Below, in pieces: positions 52,094 to 62,525 of a DNA stretch of 62,674 nt. The DNA is from Deltaproteobacteria bacterium (GTDB taxonomy: Bacteria; Desulfobacterota; Binatia; Bin18), in assembly GCA_016874775.1 (NCBI GenBank), contig VGTJ01000008.1, positions 1 to 62,674 on the forward strand. The letters are read 5' to 3'. Position numbers and translations under genes: made by a program. The stretch's first letter is position 1, and each line of letters begins with the position of its first letter. A model generated the notes under the pieces. The model saw only the letters and a program-made list of their open reading frames with translations. It ran no database searches and was not told where the DNA came from.

Positions 52094-53161
52094 ATGGATC
52101 CAATTGTCATTATACAAGTCATTATCGTGTTTGGGCTGATTATCTTTGTCCATGAATTAGGCCATTTTCTTGCGGCGAAAGCGGTTGGCGTTGGTGTTGA
52201 ACGGTTCTCGCTCGGATTTGGCCCAAAAATCTTCGGCAAACAAGTCGGCGACACTGAGTATCAATTGAGTGCGATTCCTCTTGGTGGCTATGTGAAGATG
52301 GTTGGGGAGGAGCAGCAAGAGGAAGGCGGAACCCCGATCGACATTGAAAAATCCTTCTCGCATAAATCTCTCCCACGGCGCTTTCTCATCGTCTTTGCCG
52401 GACCTTTTTCAAATATCGTCTGGGCCTTCATCATCTTTGTTGTCCTGTTTATGAGTTTTGGGTTGCACGTCCCGCTCGATCTGCCGCGCATTGGTGGGAC
52501 CGTCCCAAATCTCCCTGCGGCCAAAGCTGGCATAGAAAAGGGAGATGAGGTGCTCAGTGTCGCTGGCGCACCTGTGACCACCTGGAAAGAATTGGCCGAC
52601 AAGATTCAGCAGAGCCAGGGAAACCCTGTCGTGCTGTCCGTCAAAAAGAAGGATGGGGGTACAGCAGAACTAACGGTGACTCCAGAATCGCGTGATGATC
52701 CGACAACTGGCGCTTCACGCTATGCCATTGGTATTACGGCAGACTCAAAAGTTGAGGAAGTGTCCTTTGGTCGAGCGCTCAGTGTTGCGGCGCAAGAGAC
52801 CTGGGCGTGGACCAAGTTAATTTTTCAGAATCTCTTGATGCTCGTGACAGGAAACGTCTCGCCCAAAGAACTTGGTGGGCCGATCCTTATTGCGCAAGAA
52901 GCTGGGCGGCAAGCGAAGCTTGGACTCGACTATCTCCTACGTTTTGCTGCGATTATTAATGTGAATCTTGCCGTGTTTAACTTGCTGCCGATCCCGATTC
53001 TTGATGGTGGCCACCTGATGTTCTTCACGATTGAAGGCCTCCTCGGACGTCCACCCAGCATGCGTTCGCGGGAAATGGCACTGAGCTTTGGTTTTTTGGT
53101 CATCATCACCCTCATCGTCTTTGTGATGTACAACGACATCGCACGGATTGTGATGGGATAA
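52094..53161 (+). CDS. rseP: RIP metalloprotease RseP
   Basis: 355 residues, site-2-protease family. HELGH zinc motif in IIFVHELGHFLAAKAVG, one PDZ domain (about 115-200: AKAGIEKGDEVLSVAGAPVT), late LDG motif in NLLPIPILDGGHL, and four membrane segments. Cleaves anti-sigma factors or signal-peptide remnants inside the inner membrane. One PDZ rather than two, unlike E. coli RseP. AGGGGAAATC lies before the ATG. Followed by a repeat and tsaB. Confidence 0.96.
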   Translation: MDPIVIIQVIIVFGLIIFVHELGHFLAAKAVGVGVERFSLGFGPKIFGKQVGDTEYQLSAIPLGGYVKMVGEEQQEEGGTPIDIEKSFSHKSLPRRFLIVFAGPFSNIVWAFIIFVVLFMSFGLHVPLDLPRIGGTVPNLPAAKAGIEKGDEVLSVAGAPVTTWKELADKIQQSQGNPVVLSVKKKDGGTAELTVTPESRDDPTTGASRYAIGITADSKVEEVSFGRALSVAAQETWAWTKLIFQNLLMLVTGNVSPKELGGPILIAQEAGRQAKLGLDYLLRFAAIINVNLAVFNLLPIPILDGGHLMFFTIEGLLGRPPSMRSREMALSFGFLVIITLIVFVMYNDIARIVMG

Positions 53162-53173
53162 TATGGCAAAGCC

Positions 53174-53275
53174 AATGAAAAATTAAGAATTAAAAATGAA
53201 AAGTGGAGGGCAAGAATGCGCCTTGTTCATTCTTCATTTTGCATTTTTAATTTTTCATTCTTAATTGATTTTTCA
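53174..53275. repeat. Iterated-word hairpin, dialect AATTAAAAATGAAAA
   Basis: Left arm (53174-53202): AATGAAAAATTAAGAATT and AAAAATGAAAAG. Right arm (53226-53273): TTCATTCTTCATTTTGC, ATTTTTAATTTTTCATTC and TTAATTGATTTTTC. It fills the rseP-tsaB gap and its final CAT supplies the A of the tsaB ATG. Same dialect at 5651 and 32271. Confidence 0.83.
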
Positions 53276-53961
53276 TGCTCCTCCTCGGCCTTGATACCGC
53301 CACCCAAATCGCCAGCGTCGGTATCACACGTGGTGAAGAAGTCTTAGCCGAAGCCTCGACTCGGGCGACCTCCAATCACACCGAAACACTTTTACCGCTG
53401 ATCGCTGAAGTGCTTGCCCAAGCGCAGGTGACTTTACCAGACATTGAAGGGATCGGTGTTGCAATCGGTCCAGGGTCGTTTACCGGACTGCGCATCGCGC
53501 TAGGGACGGTCAAAGGCTTAGCGTATGCGACGGGCCAGCCGGTTGCTGGAATTCCCACGCTAGAGGCGCTCGCTTATACAGTGAGTGATTGGGCAGGGCT
53601 CGTCTGTCCAATTCTCGATGCACGCAAACGCGAAGTCTATACCGCACTTTTTTACCGCAGTGCGAGTGGCGAGATTGCGCCAGTACGGTCCGCCCAGGTT
53701 TCGACATTGAAATCTGTATTAGAGCAGATTTCAGCCCCGTGCCTTTTTCTCGGAGACGGAGTCGAAACCTATGGGGAAGCGATCCGGGAACACTGTAGCG
53801 ACCGTGCCCATCTGCTACCATTTGAGACCTATCATCCCCGTGGCGCTGTCGTTGCTAAATTAGCGTGGCGACGATTGTCTCGTAGTGACGCTGACGACAT
53901 TGCCACACTAGTTCCCTCGTATGTTCGACCACCAGAGGCGGTGCTCAAGCGGACCTCGTAG
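53275..53961 (+). CDS. tsaB: tRNA threonylcarbamoyladenosine biosynthesis protein TsaB
   Basis: 228 residues, the usual TsaB (YeaZ) length. LLLGLDTATQIASVGITRG start, LLPLIAEVLAQAQVTL, IGVAIGPGSFTGLRIALGTV (substrate-fold glycine region), and the degenerate, zinc-less ASKHA fold. Scaffold for TsaD in t6A37 tRNA modification. The ATG follows directly on a repeat arm and has no ribosome site. A small inverted repeat GGACCTCGTAGGTCC overlaps its stop. Confidence 0.95.
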   Translation: MLLLGLDTATQIASVGITRGEEVLAEASTRATSNHTETLLPLIAEVLAQAQVTLPDIEGIGVAIGPGSFTGLRIALGTVKGLAYATGQPVAGIPTLEALAYTVSDWAGLVCPILDARKREVYTALFYRSASGEIAPVRSAQVSTLKSVLEQISAPCLFLGDGVETYGEAIREHCSDRAHLLPFETYHPRGAVVAKLAWRRLSRSDADDIATLVPSYVRPPEAVLKRTS

Positions 53962-53997
53962 GTCCCGCAAAACTCCACTCGCTCATTGGGCCCTCGG

Positions 53998-54100
53998 GTA
54001 GCGTGCGCGCGCGAATATGGCGCTATGATGGAGCATCGTGTCTCTCGTACGCGCCACGAATTCTCGACACGCTCTTTCGTGCGCATAGCGCGCGCTACGA
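53998..54100. repeat. GC-rich iterated-word hairpin, dialect GTAGCGYGCGCG
   Basis: Left arm near 53998-54015: GGTAGCGTGCGCGCGCG. Right arm near 54079-54100: TGCGCATAGCGCGCGCTAC. Inner words GGCGCTATGATGG and CGCGCCACGA also pair partly. Same architecture as the AT-rich elements but different composition. Confidence 0.65.
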
Positions 54101-54143
54101 ACTGCGAACATTTTGCCACTGCAAGACTCCCTAGTGTTCCCGT

Positions 54144-54184
54144 GCCCTAGACAAATTGGGTAGATTTTGGCATCTTTCCCCAGT
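54144..54184 (+). promoter_or_regulatory. Conserved 41-base element upstream of mdh
   Basis: Begins GCCCTAGACA and contains ATTTTGGCAT at bases 21-30, then CCCC. It matches the element at 56832 at 30 of 41 positions without gaps. It starts 131 bases before the mdh ATG. Function unknown; shared regulation of TCA genes is inference. Confidence 0.6.
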
Positions 54185-54253
54185 CTTTCAGGAAACTTAG
54201 AAGTTGCAGAGTTTCCCACTCTTTACAAGTCTTTTTTTCCATCCATAAGTTAA

Positions 54254-55219
<966 letters not shown>

Positions 55220-55314
55220 CGGTGGACGATAATTGTCGCTAATAAAAATGATGTGCCGATTTTACCGTGTCCCAACTTGTGAGGCTTGGAGAAAAGAGTA
55301 CAAGGTTAAGACAT

Positions 55315-55382
55315 GAAACGTAGATATGTACAACGTAAAAGAAGAGGCGGTGTGGTTACGCATTACGTTTTACGTATCACGC
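55315..55382. repeat. Iterated-word hairpin, dialect ACGTGTTACGTA
   Basis: Left arm (55315-55340): GAAACGTAGATATGTACAACG. Right arm (55356-55381): TTACGCATTACGTTTTACG and TATCACGC. It sits 29 bases before the fumarase alpha ATG. Same words as at 10687. Confidence 0.72.
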
Positions 55383-55410
55383 TTTGTTTGCTGACAAAGA
55401 GAAGAGTCTT

Positions 55411-56253
55411 ATGCGAACGATTGAAACGCAAAAAATTACCGACACCATCATTCAGCTGTGTATGGAAGCCAACTTTGTTCTTGGCGACGACATGCTGAAT
55501 GCGTTTGACAACGCCCTCAGCAAGGAGCGCTCTCCTGCGGGCCGTAGTGCGTTGGAGATGATCAAAGAGAATGCCCAGATTTCGCGGACGCAGCGATTGC
55601 CGTACTGCCAAGATACCGGCTTTGTGATCTGCTTTGCCGACATTGGGCAAGATGTGCATATCACTGGTGGTTTCTTAGAAGATGCGATCAACGAGGGCGT
55701 ACGCAAGGGGTACAAAGAAGGCTACTTGCGTGCATCGATCGTAGGTGACCCATTTAACCGCAAGAATACTGGGGACAACACGCCAGCGATTGTCCACACG
55801 CAAATCGTTCCTGGTGACAAATTGACGCTGATGGTCATGGCCAAAGGTGGTGGCTGTGAGAATCGCAGTAAATACAAAATGTGTACTCCGGCTGAAGGTA
55901 TCGAAGGCGCGAAGAACTTCGTGATTGAGTGCATCAAGACCGCTGGCCCAGACGCCTGCCCACCGTTGATTGCCGGTGTCGGTATCGGTGGCACCTTTGA
56001 GAAGGCGGCGTTACTCTCGAAGCGTGCGCTCTTTCGTGGCATTGGCGAACCGAACCCGAGTGCTGAGTTACAGACCCTCGAACAAGAGCTACTCACCAAG
56101 GCCAACAAGTTGGGCATCGGTCCGCAAGGATACGGCGGTGATACGACGGCATTTGCGATTCATATCAATACGTATCCGTGTCATATCACGAGTCTACCGG
56201 TGGCAGTGACGATCGAATGTCATGCCCATCGCCATAAAGAAGCTGTGTTATAA
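55411..56253 (+). CDS. Fumarate hydratase class I, alpha subunit
   Basis: 280 residues, the N-terminal half of the iron-sulfur fumarase/tartrate dehydratase family. Cluster-cysteine region QRLPYCQDTGFVICFADIGQ, then MAKGGGCENRSKYKMC and GVGIGGTFEKAALLSKRALF. With the beta subunit it hydrates fumarate to malate using a [4Fe-4S] cluster. ATG at 55411 (MRTIETQKITDT) is preferred; the upstream open part is repeat. The beta gene follows 12 bases downstream. Confidence 0.95.
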   Translation: MRTIETQKITDTIIQLCMEANFVLGDDMLNAFDNALSKERSPAGRSALEMIKENAQISRTQRLPYCQDTGFVICFADIGQDVHITGGFLEDAINEGVRKGYKEGYLRASIVGDPFNRKNTGDNTPAIVHTQIVPGDKLTLMVMAKGGGCENRSKYKMCTPAEGIEGAKNFVIECIKTAGPDACPPLIAGVGIGGTFEKAALLSKRALFRGIGEPNPSAELQTLEQELLTKANKLGIGPQGYGGDTTAFAIHINTYPCHITSLPVAVTIECHAHRHKEAVL

Positions 56254-56265
56254 GGAGCGACGCGC

Positions 56266-56832
56266 ATGGCAGGTGACGAAGTTCGAAAACTCACAACCCC
56301 CCTCTCCGACGAGATTGTTGCTAGCTTGCATGCTGGTGATCGTGTCCGTCTTTCCGGCGTGATCCTCACTGGTCGTGATGCTGCACATAAACGACTTGTT
56401 GATCTCCTTGATGAAGGGAAGCCGCTTCCCATCGATGTGCGCGGACAGATCATTTATTACGTTGGTCCGACACCGCCAAAGCCCGGTATGGTGATTGGTT
56501 CAGCCGGGCCAACCACCGGCGGACGTATGGATTCCTACGCTCCGAAGCTGATGGCGTTGGGCCTCAAAGGGATGATCGGCAAGGGCTCGCGCTCGATGTC
56601 GGTGCGAGATGCGATGAAGCGGCATAAATGTGTCTACTTCGGTGCAGTTGGTGGAACTGGGGCTTTGCTCTCAAAGTACATCAAGAGCGCAGAAATTATC
56701 GCTTATGAAGATTTAGGCACTGAGGCGATTCGCCGCCTGGTGGTAGAAGATTTTCCTGTGATTGTGATTGACGATACGCATGGGGTTGACCTCTACGAAG
56801 AGGGACGCAAGCAGTACGCGCAAGAGGATTAG
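56266..56832 (+). CDS. Fumarate hydratase class I, beta subunit
   Basis: 188 residues, C-terminal fumarase/TtdB domain: LSGVILTGRDAAHKRLVDLL, PIDVRGQIIYYVGPTPPKPG, GPTTGGRMDSYAPKLMALGL, MIGKGSRSMSVRDAMKRH, and the catalytic Cys region VVEDFPVIVIDDTHG. Pairs with the alpha subunit to make a heteromeric class I fumarase. AAGGAGCGAC lies before the ATG. Ends in TAG immediately before the 41-base element. Confidence 0.95.
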   Translation: MAGDEVRKLTTPLSDEIVASLHAGDRVRLSGVILTGRDAAHKRLVDLLDEGKPLPIDVRGQIIYYVGPTPPKPGMVIGSAGPTTGGRMDSYAPKLMALGLKGMIGKGSRSMSVRDAMKRHKCVYFGAVGGTGALLSKYIKSAEIIAYEDLGTEAIRRLVVEDFPVIVIDDTHGVDLYEEGRKQYAQED

Positions 56833-56872
56833 CCCTAGACAGGTTCTATGAATTTTGGCATTTTGCCCCCGG
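56832..56872 (+). promoter_or_regulatory. Conserved 41-base element upstream of the complex II genes
   Basis: Begins GCCCTAGACA and contains ATTTTGGCAT and a C-run, matching the mdh-upstream element at 30 of 41 positions. It starts 118 bases before the flavoprotein ATG and one base after the fumarase beta stop. No hairpin or T-tract makes a simple terminator explanation obvious. Confidence 0.6.
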
Positions 56873-56949
56873 TTGCCCACACACGTAGTTTCTGATCCTG
56901 TGAAGCCGACGAGCCAGGAAAGCCCAGAAGAGGAGGCTGAAGAATAGGC

Positions 56950-58710
56950 ATGGCACTCGTGCATGATGTCCTCATCATCGGCGGTGGCGGAGCAGGGTTG
57001 CGGGCCGCGATCGCCGCGGCTGAAGCCGACCCAAAGCTCAATATCGCCCTTGTTTCTAAGGTGTATCCGATGCGCAGTCACACTGTTGCTGCCGAAGGTG
57101 GCAGCGCAGGTGTCATCAAAGAAAACGATACATTAGACGAACACATGAGAGACACGATCAGCGGCGCAGACTGGTTGGCTGATCAGGATGTCGTCGAAAT
57201 GTTCGTGAAGACGGCGCCGAAAGAGTTGCTCCAATTGGAGCATTGGGGCTGTCCGTGGAGCCGTGAACCAGATGGCCATGTTGCTGTCCGGCCCTTCGGC
57301 GGTATGCGCATCGAACGGACCTGGTTCGCTGCCGATAAGACCGGCTTCCACTTGCTCCATGCGCTGTTTCAGACTTCCCTCAAATACGAATCCATCCAGC
57401 GGTACGATGAGTGGTTTGCCACCAAATTGCTCGTCGAAAATGGTCGCTGCCAAGGGGTCACCGCAATTGAAATGCGCAGCGGGCTGATGCAAACGATTCT
57501 CGCTAAAGCGGTGATTGTCTGTACTGGTGGCGGCGGTCGTATCTTCCCGTTTACCACTAACGGTGCGATCAAAACGGGTGATGGCATGGCGATGTGCTAC
57601 CGTGCTGGTGCCGCCCTCAAAGATATGGAGTTCGTCCAGTACCATCCGACGGGTCTCCCTGGAACAGGCATTCTAATTACTGAAGCTGCTCGTGGAGAAG
57701 GTGGGATTCTCATCAATAAGAATGGCTACCGCTATTTGCAGGATTACGCCCTCGGCAAACCGCTTGAGATTAACGATCCTCGTCACCCGCAGTTACGCCA
57801 GATGGAACTGGGACCACGCGACAAACTCTCGCAGTGCTTCATGAAAGAGCGTGATAAGGGCAACACTATTGACGGGCCGTATGGCGACGTTGTCCATCTC
57901 GATATTCGCCATCTCGGGGAATACAAAATCATGAAGAAGCTGCCGTTCGTGCGCGAACTGGCAAAGAACTACGCTGGTATCGATCCAGTCTATGAGCCGA
58001 TTCCCGTGCGTCCGGTGGTGCACTACATGATGGGTGGCGTACACACAAACATCGACGCAGAAACTTCGATTCCTGGGTTGTTTGCCGCTGGTGAGACTGC
58101 GTGTGTCAGTATCAACGGCGCCAATCGCTTAGGCTCAAACTCGCTTACTGAACTGTTAGTGTTTGGCGCGCGCGCAGGTCAAGGTGCGGTGGCGTTTGCT
58201 AAAGAACAGAAGAAGATTGATACTGCCGCGCTTGAAGCACAAGGCAAAGACGAGCAAGAGCGGGTACGCAAGAATTTCATTGCCAAGACGAGTGGCAAAG
58301 AACGGATTGCTACCATTCGCACCGAGATGACGAAGACCATGGAAGAAGGGGCGGGTATTTATCGTCTCGAAGCGCCGCTGCGTGCGACATGCGATAAGCT
58401 CGCAGAGTTGAAGGATCGCTTCACAGGTGTCATCCTCGACGATCGCAGCAACACTTACAATACCGAGCTGACCTCAGTGCTTGAACTGGAAAATATGCTC
58501 GAGATTGCTGAAGCAGTGGCACACAGCGCAGTGAATCGTAAAGAGTCGCGCGGTTCGCATCAACGCACGGATTATCCGAAACGCGATGATGAAAACTATC
58601 TGGCGCATTCGCTGGCGTATCGGACTCCGGATGGACCGCCGCGTATTGACTATCTCAAGGTGGTGATCACGAACTTTCCGCCGGCGGAACGGACGTATGG
58701 AGAGAAATAA
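56950..58710 (+). CDS. sdhA: Succinate dehydrogenase/fumarate reductase flavoprotein
   Basis: 586 residues. FAD-binding [19 protein letters not shown], covalent-flavin His in [18 protein letters not shown], active-site block [20 protein letters not shown], and [20 protein letters not shown]-type sequence, plus [18 protein letters not shown]. Oxidises succinate at the membrane or reduces fumarate, depending on conditions. The associated anchors are FrdC/FrdD type, so frdA is an equally valid symbol. AGGAGG lies about ten bases before the ATG. Overlaps the iron-sulfur subunit gene by one base. Confidence 0.96.
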   Translation: MALVHDVLIIGGGGAGLRAAIAAAEADPKLNIALVSKVYPMRSHTVAAEGGSAGVIKENDTLDEHMRDTISGADWLADQDVVEMFVKTAPKELLQLEHWGCPWSREPDGHVAVRPFGGMRIERTWFAADKTGFHLLHALFQTSLKYESIQRYDEWFATKLLVENGRCQGVTAIEMRSGLMQTILAKAVIVCTGGGGRIFPFTTNGAIKTGDGMAMCYRAGAALKDMEFVQYHPTGLPGTGILITEAARGEGGILINKNGYRYLQDYALGKPLEINDPRHPQLRQMELGPRDKLSQCFMKERDKGNTIDGPYGDVVHLDIRHLGEYKIMKKLPFVRELAKNYAGIDPVYEPIPVRPVVHYMMGGVHTNIDAETSIPGLFAAGETACVSINGANRLGSNSLTELLVFGARAGQGAVAFAKEQKKIDTAALEAQGKDEQERVRKNFIAKTSGKERIATIRTEMTKTMEEGAGIYRLEAPLRATCDKLAELKDRFTGVILDDRSNTYNTELTSVLELENMLEIAEAVAHSAVNRKESRGSHQRTDYPKRDDENYLAHSLAYRTPDGPPRIDYLKVVITNFPPAERTYGEK

Positions 58711-59456
58711 TGGTTGAGCGCACGATTACGTTGGAGGTTTTCCGTTATCGACCGGACTCGGAAAAAGAGCCGGTCTTCCAAAGCTATAGTGTTCCGTTTC
58801 GCGACGACTGGGTGGTGCTGGACGCGCTCAACTATCTCAAAGATCAAGTTGACGGCTCCATCTCGTTTCGCTGGTCTTGTCGTATGGGTGTCTGTGGCAG
58901 CTGCGGCATGATGGTGAACGGCACGCCAAAACTGACCTGCGCGGCCTTCCTTAAAGACTACTATCCCGGTCCGGTGCGTGTTGAGCCGCTGGCGAATTTC
59001 CCGGTCGAGCGTGACCTGATTGTCAACATTACGGACTTTGCCACGAAGCTCAAAGAAGTAAAGCCGTTCATCGTTCGCAAAGAAGAGAAACCGGTAGCTG
59101 AAGGCGAATATCTGCAAAGTCCGGCTGAACTGGCGAAATTTAAGCAGTACAGCATGTGTATTAACTGTTTGTTATGCTATGCTGCCTGCCCAATCTATGG
59201 GCTTGAGCCGAAATTCACCGGCCCAGCTGCCATCGCGCTGGCGCAACGGTATAACCTTGACTCACGCGATCAAGGCCAAGAGCAGCGACACGATGTGATC
59301 TTTCGTCACGAAGGCATCTGGGAGTGCACGTTTGTGGGCGAGTGTTCAGAGGTGTGCCCCAAAGATGTCGACCCGGCTGGCGCTATCCAGCAAGCAAAAC
59401 TCAGCGGAGCCCTCGACCTCGTGACATCGATTCTTTCACCAAGGGGGGCACGATGA
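58710..59456 (+). CDS. sdhB: Succinate dehydrogenase/fumarate reductase iron-sulfur protein
   Basis: 248 residues. [2Fe-2S] cysteines in [16 protein letters not shown] and KLTC; [4Fe-4S] and [3Fe-4S] cysteines in [15 protein letters not shown] and [18 protein letters not shown]. Carries electrons from flavin to quinone. Starts on the last base of the flavoprotein stop and overlaps the FrdC-like start by four bases. Confidence 0.96.
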   Translation: MVERTITLEVFRYRPDSEKEPVFQSYSVPFRDDWVVLDALNYLKDQVDGSISFRWSCRMGVCGSCGMMVNGTPKLTCAAFLKDYYPGPVRVEPLANFPVERDLIVNITDFATKLKEVKPFIVRKEEKPVAEGEYLQSPAELAKFKQYSMCINCLLCYAACPIYGLEPKFTGPAAIALAQRYNLDSRDQGQEQRHDVIFRHEGIWECTFVGECSEVCPKDVDPAGAIQQAKLSGALDLVTSILSPRGAR

Positions 59457-59842
59457 GTGAGCCGTATCGCCGGCCAATCAATCCTTCAACCTGGTGGTTG
59501 AAAAATCCGAACTATCGGTTCGTTATGTACCGAGAACTCACCTCGGTGTTTATCATCGCGTTTTTGCTTATTTTCTTGTGGTTCTTGTGCAGCCTGGCAC
59601 GTGGACCAGAAGCCTACAATGCCTTTTTGCAGCGACTCTCATCTCCCTGGTCGTTCTTTTTTCACCTCGCGACCTTGATTGCCGCCTGCTTTCACAGCTG
59701 TACGTTTTTCAATTTGACACCCAAGGCAATCGTGGTGCGAAAAGGGGAAGAGAAGATTGCTGACGCGTTTCTCATAGCGCCAAACTATGTAGGGTGGCTG
59801 ACAGTGTCTGTGGTTATTTTTCTGATTGCGACGTGGAGCTAA
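59453..59842 (+). CDS. frdC: Fumarate reductase-type membrane anchor subunit C
   Basis: 129 residues, three membrane segments. The opening [20 protein letters not shown] followed by MYRELTS and the middle [20 protein letters not shown] correspond to E. coli FrdC (S-T-W-W-K-K-L-P-F-Y-R-F; L-I-T-L-A-A-A-L-L-H-T-K-T-W-F). Anchors the complex and helps bind menaquinone; no heme His pair evident. ATGA overlap with sdhB. The open frame upstream to 59324 is antiparallel to no signal and is out of context. Confidence 0.92.
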   Translation: MSEPYRRPINPSTWWLKNPNYRFVMYRELTSVFIIAFLLIFLWFLCSLARGPEAYNAFLQRLSSPWSFFFHLATLIAACFHSCTFFNLTPKAIVVRKGEEKIADAFLIAPNYVGWLTVSVVIFLIATWS

Positions 59843-59844
59843 CG

Positions 59845-60207
59845 ATGGCGACAGCAGCAAGATCTCGGGGTGAAGCATTTTGGTGGGCGCTCTTTTCACA
59901 GGGTGGTGTCATTGCCGCCATGCTCGTGCCTATTCACATTATCATCTTAGGATTTGTGATTCCGTGGTGGTGGGGTCCGATGGAGACGTTCTCGTATGAA
60001 CGAATCCATGCGCTGCTCTCTCATCCAATCGCAAAGCTCTACTTAATCGTGTTGTTTTCAGTCCCTGTTTTTCATTGCATGCATCGTATTCGTCACACTT
60101 TGTACGACACAGGATGGCGAGCGTATGCTGGGCCGATCGCGTTTCTCAGTTATGGGATCGCGTTGCTTATCATGATCGTTGCGATAGCGACTATTGTTGC
60201 TATCTAG
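59845..60207 (+). CDS. frdD: Fumarate reductase-type membrane anchor subunit D
   Basis: 120 residues, three membrane segments. EAFWWALFSQGGVIAAMLVP, WWWGPMETFSYERIHALLSH and FHCMHRIRHTLYD correspond to FrdD of E. coli (V-F-W-G-L-F-G-A-G-G; L-S-Y-E-R; C-G-L-H-R-M-H-H). Second half of the hydrophobic anchor. Starts two bases after the frdC stop. Confidence 0.92.
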   Translation: MATAARSRGEAFWWALFSQGGVIAAMLVPIHIIILGFVIPWWWGPMETFSYERIHALLSHPIAKLYLIVLFSVPVFHCMHRIRHTLYDTGWRAYAGPIAFLSYGIALLIMIVAIATIVAI

Positions 60208-60272
60208 GAGAGAGAAGGGCAGTGCTCGAACGCTCCGTTGCCTATCTCTCTTGCCGGCGGTGAGGACCCTGT

Positions 60273-61439
60273 ATGAATATTCATGAATACCAAGCTAAAG
60301 ACATTCTCAGAAAATATGGCGTGACTGTGCTGAACGGTAAAGTTGCGACGACCGCAGAAGAAGCTGAGTCTGCGGCGAACGCGCTTGGTGGTGGGCTGTG
60401 TGTTGTGAAAGCGCAGATTCACGCTGGTGGTCGAGGTAAAGCGGGTGGTGTCAAACTCGCCAAGACTCCGCAAGAAGCGAAACAACATGCTGCTGCCATT
60501 CTGGGAAAGAAGTTAGTGACCCATCAGACTGGACCAGAAGGCAAAGAGGTACTGAAGGTCTTTGTCGAGCAAGGGTGTGACATCGCCAAAGAATACTACC
60601 TGGGAATGGTGATCGACCGTGCAACCTATCGTGTCACTATGATGGCTAGTTCTGAAGGTGGTGTGGAGATCGAAGAGGTTGCGGCACGTTCGCCGGAGAA
60701 GATCTTGCGCGAGACGATCGATCCGGTCGTGGGCCTTGCTGATTATCAAGGCCGTCAACTCGCCTTTGGGCTTGGGTTGCCGAAAGACTCGGTCAATAAA
60801 GCCGTGGGATTCATGAAGGCGCTGTATCGCGCATTTATGGACAGCGATGCTTCGATGGTTGAGATCAACCCGCTGGTGTTAACCAAGTCTGGCGATCTCG
60901 TTGCTCTCGATGCAAAAATGGGCTTTGATGATAACGCTCTGTTCCGCCATGCTGATCTGCGTGAGATGCGTGACATCACCGAAGAGAATCCCAAAGAAGT
61001 TGAGGCTTCAAAGTTTGACCTCAGCTACATTGCGCTTGATGGCAATATCGGTTGCATGGTCAATGGCGCTGGGTTGGCGATGGCGACCATGGACATCATT
61101 AAGTTCTATGGTGCTGAACCAGCCAATTTCCTCGATGTTGGTGGTGGTGCAACTACGGAGAAAGTTACTGAAGCCTTCAAGATCATTCTCTCAGACAAGA
61201 ACGTCAAAGGCGTGTTGGTCAACATCTTTGGCGGCATCATGCGGTGTGATGTCGTCGCTACTGGTGTGGTGGAAGCCGCCAAACAAGTAAAGCTGTCAGT
61301 CCCACTAGTTGTGAGACTCGAAGGCACTAACGTCGAACAAGGGAAGAAGATACTCGCTGAGTCAGGTCTCAACATCACCCCAGCCAACGACCTCGCTGAT
61401 GCAGCGCAGAAGATTGTCTCTGCGGTCAAAGGGCGATAG
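60273..61439 (+). CDS. sucC: Succinate-CoA ligase, beta subunit
   Basis: 388 residues, ATP-grasp fold. [17 protein letters not shown] start, [20 protein letters not shown], nucleotide-binding [27 protein letters not shown], and phosphate loop [19 protein letters not shown]. Forms succinate with ATP or GTP from succinyl-CoA in the TCA cycle with SucD. Start ATG at 60273 after GAGGACCCT. Ends in TAG, two bases before a repeat. Confidence 0.97.
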   Translation: MNIHEYQAKDILRKYGVTVLNGKVATTAEEAESAANALGGGLCVVKAQIHAGGRGKAGGVKLAKTPQEAKQHAAAILGKKLVTHQTGPEGKEVLKVFVEQGCDIAKEYYLGMVIDRATYRVTMMASSEGGVEIEEVAARSPEKILRETIDPVVGLADYQGRQLAFGLGLPKDSVNKAVGFMKALYRAFMDSDASMVEINPLVLTKSGDLVALDAKMGFDDNALFRHADLREMRDITEENPKEVEASKFDLSYIALDGNIGCMVNGAGLAMATMDIIKFYGAEPANFLDVGGGATTEKVTEAFKIILSDKNVKGVLVNIFGGIMRCDVVATGVVEAAKQVKLSVPLVVRLEGTNVEQGKKILAESGLNITPANDLADAAQKIVSAVKGR

Positions 61440-61440
61440 C

Positions 61441-61590
61441 GATTAGTATTGGGGATTAGGAAAAGTCAAAAATCAAAAGGCAAAGGGCAAAAGGCAAAAA
61501 TCAAAAAGACAGCGACAAGAACTTCGTCGAGCTGAGGAATCTTCTGTCTATTTTAACTAGCCCCCAACCCCTAGCCCCCAGCCCCAAGGA
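61441..61590. repeat. Compound iterated-word element, three dialects
   Basis: GGGGATTAGG, then CAAAAATCAAAAGGC and AAAGGGCAAAAGGCAAAAATC (dialect of 6801), then after a core with AAGACAGCGACAAG, the right-hand words CTAGCCCCCAACCCC and TAGCCCCCAGCCCC (complement of the 29810 dialect). Fills the sucC-sucD gap. Confidence 0.75.
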
Positions 61591-61596
61591 GCGGTT

Positions 61597-62472
61597 GTGA
61601 GCATTCTCGTTAACAAGAACACAAAAGTCCTGACCCAAGGTATCACCGGTGCAACCGGTCAGCTGCATACACGTGCCTGTCGTGAATATGGAACGCAGAT
61701 GGTGGCTGGGGTGACCCCTGGTCGTGGTGGAACCGACTTTGAAGGCATTCCCATTTTCGACACCGTCGAACAGGCAGTGAAGAGCACTGGAGCCAATGCG
61801 TCGGTGATCTATGTGCCGCCGCCGTTTGCGGCTGATGCGATTATGGAATCGGTCGATGCTGGAGTGCCGCTGGTCATTTGCATTACCGAAGGTATTCCCG
61901 TGCTCGATATGGTGCGTGTGAAGCGTTACATGCAAGGAAAAAACTCGCGCCTGATCGGACCGAACTGTCCTGGGGTCATCACTCCTGGTGAATGCAAAAT
62001 TGGCATTATGCCTGGGTACATTCATAAGCCAGGAACCATTGGTGTCGTCTCACGCAGCGGAACGCTCACCTACGAAGCCGTGCATCAGTTGACTCAGCTG
62101 GACATTGGGCAATCGTCGTGCGTTGGTATCGGTGGTGACCCGGTGAACGGAACCAACTTCATTGATGTGTTGCGCATGTTCCAAGACGACCCACAAACTG
62201 AGGGGATCGTTATGATCGGTGAGATCGGTGGGTCGGCTGAAGAAGATGCAGCAGCCTTCATCAAAGCGAATGTGACGAAGCCTGTTGCTGCGTTCATTGG
62301 TGGACAGACCGCGCCCAAAGGCAAACGCATGGGCCATGCCGGTGCGATCATTGCTGGTGGTTCTGGAACCGCTGCAGAGAAGATTAAAGCCTTACGCGCG
62401 GCTGGCGCTCATATTATTCCAAGCCCAGCCGAAATGGGTGTGACGATGGCGAAGGCAATGGGGAAGAAGTAG
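61597..62472 (+). CDS. sucD: Succinate-CoA ligase, alpha subunit
   Basis: 291 residues. CoA-binding Rossmann start [58 protein letters not shown], and the phosphorylated His in [20 protein letters not shown]. Last TCA gene of the block. GTG start at 61597 with AAGGAG upstream, inside the end of the repeat. Followed by a repeat arm and a strong terminator. Confidence 0.97.
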   Translation: MSILVNKNTKVLTQGITGATGQLHTRACREYGTQMVAGVTPGRGGTDFEGIPIFDTVEQAVKSTGANASVIYVPPPFAADAIMESVDAGVPLVICITEGIPVLDMVRVKRYMQGKNSRLIGPNCPGVITPGECKIGIMPGYIHKPGTIGVVSRSGTLTYEAVHQLTQLDIGQSSCVGIGGDPVNGTNFIDVLRMFQDDPQTEGIVMIGEIGGSAEEDAAAFIKANVTKPVAAFIGGQTAPKGKRMGHAGAIIAGGSGTAAEKIKALRAAGAHIIPSPAEMGVTMAKAMGKK

Positions 62473-62473
62473 C

Positions 62474-62500
62474 CAGTAGTCAGCATTCAGTAGTCAGTAG
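62474..62500. repeat. Iterated-word element, dialect GTAGTCAGTAG, single arm
   Basis: CAGTAGTCAGCATTCAGTAG and TCAGTAGG, nearly the same as the left arm at 29857-29888. No complementary arm; it leads straight into the terminator hairpin. Confidence 0.72.
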
Positions 62501-62525
62501 GGGCGCAGCATGCTGCGCCCTTTTT
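62500..62525 (+). terminator. Rho-independent terminator of the TCA block
   Basis: GGGCGCAGCA (62501-62510) pairs perfectly with TGCTGCGCCC (62511-62520), followed by TTTTT. Confidence 0.92.

Noticed and set aside
53998-54100. tRNA or other structural RNA gene
   Set aside because: No cloverleaf or T-loop GTTCRA pattern; the pairing is that of a word-repeat hairpin.
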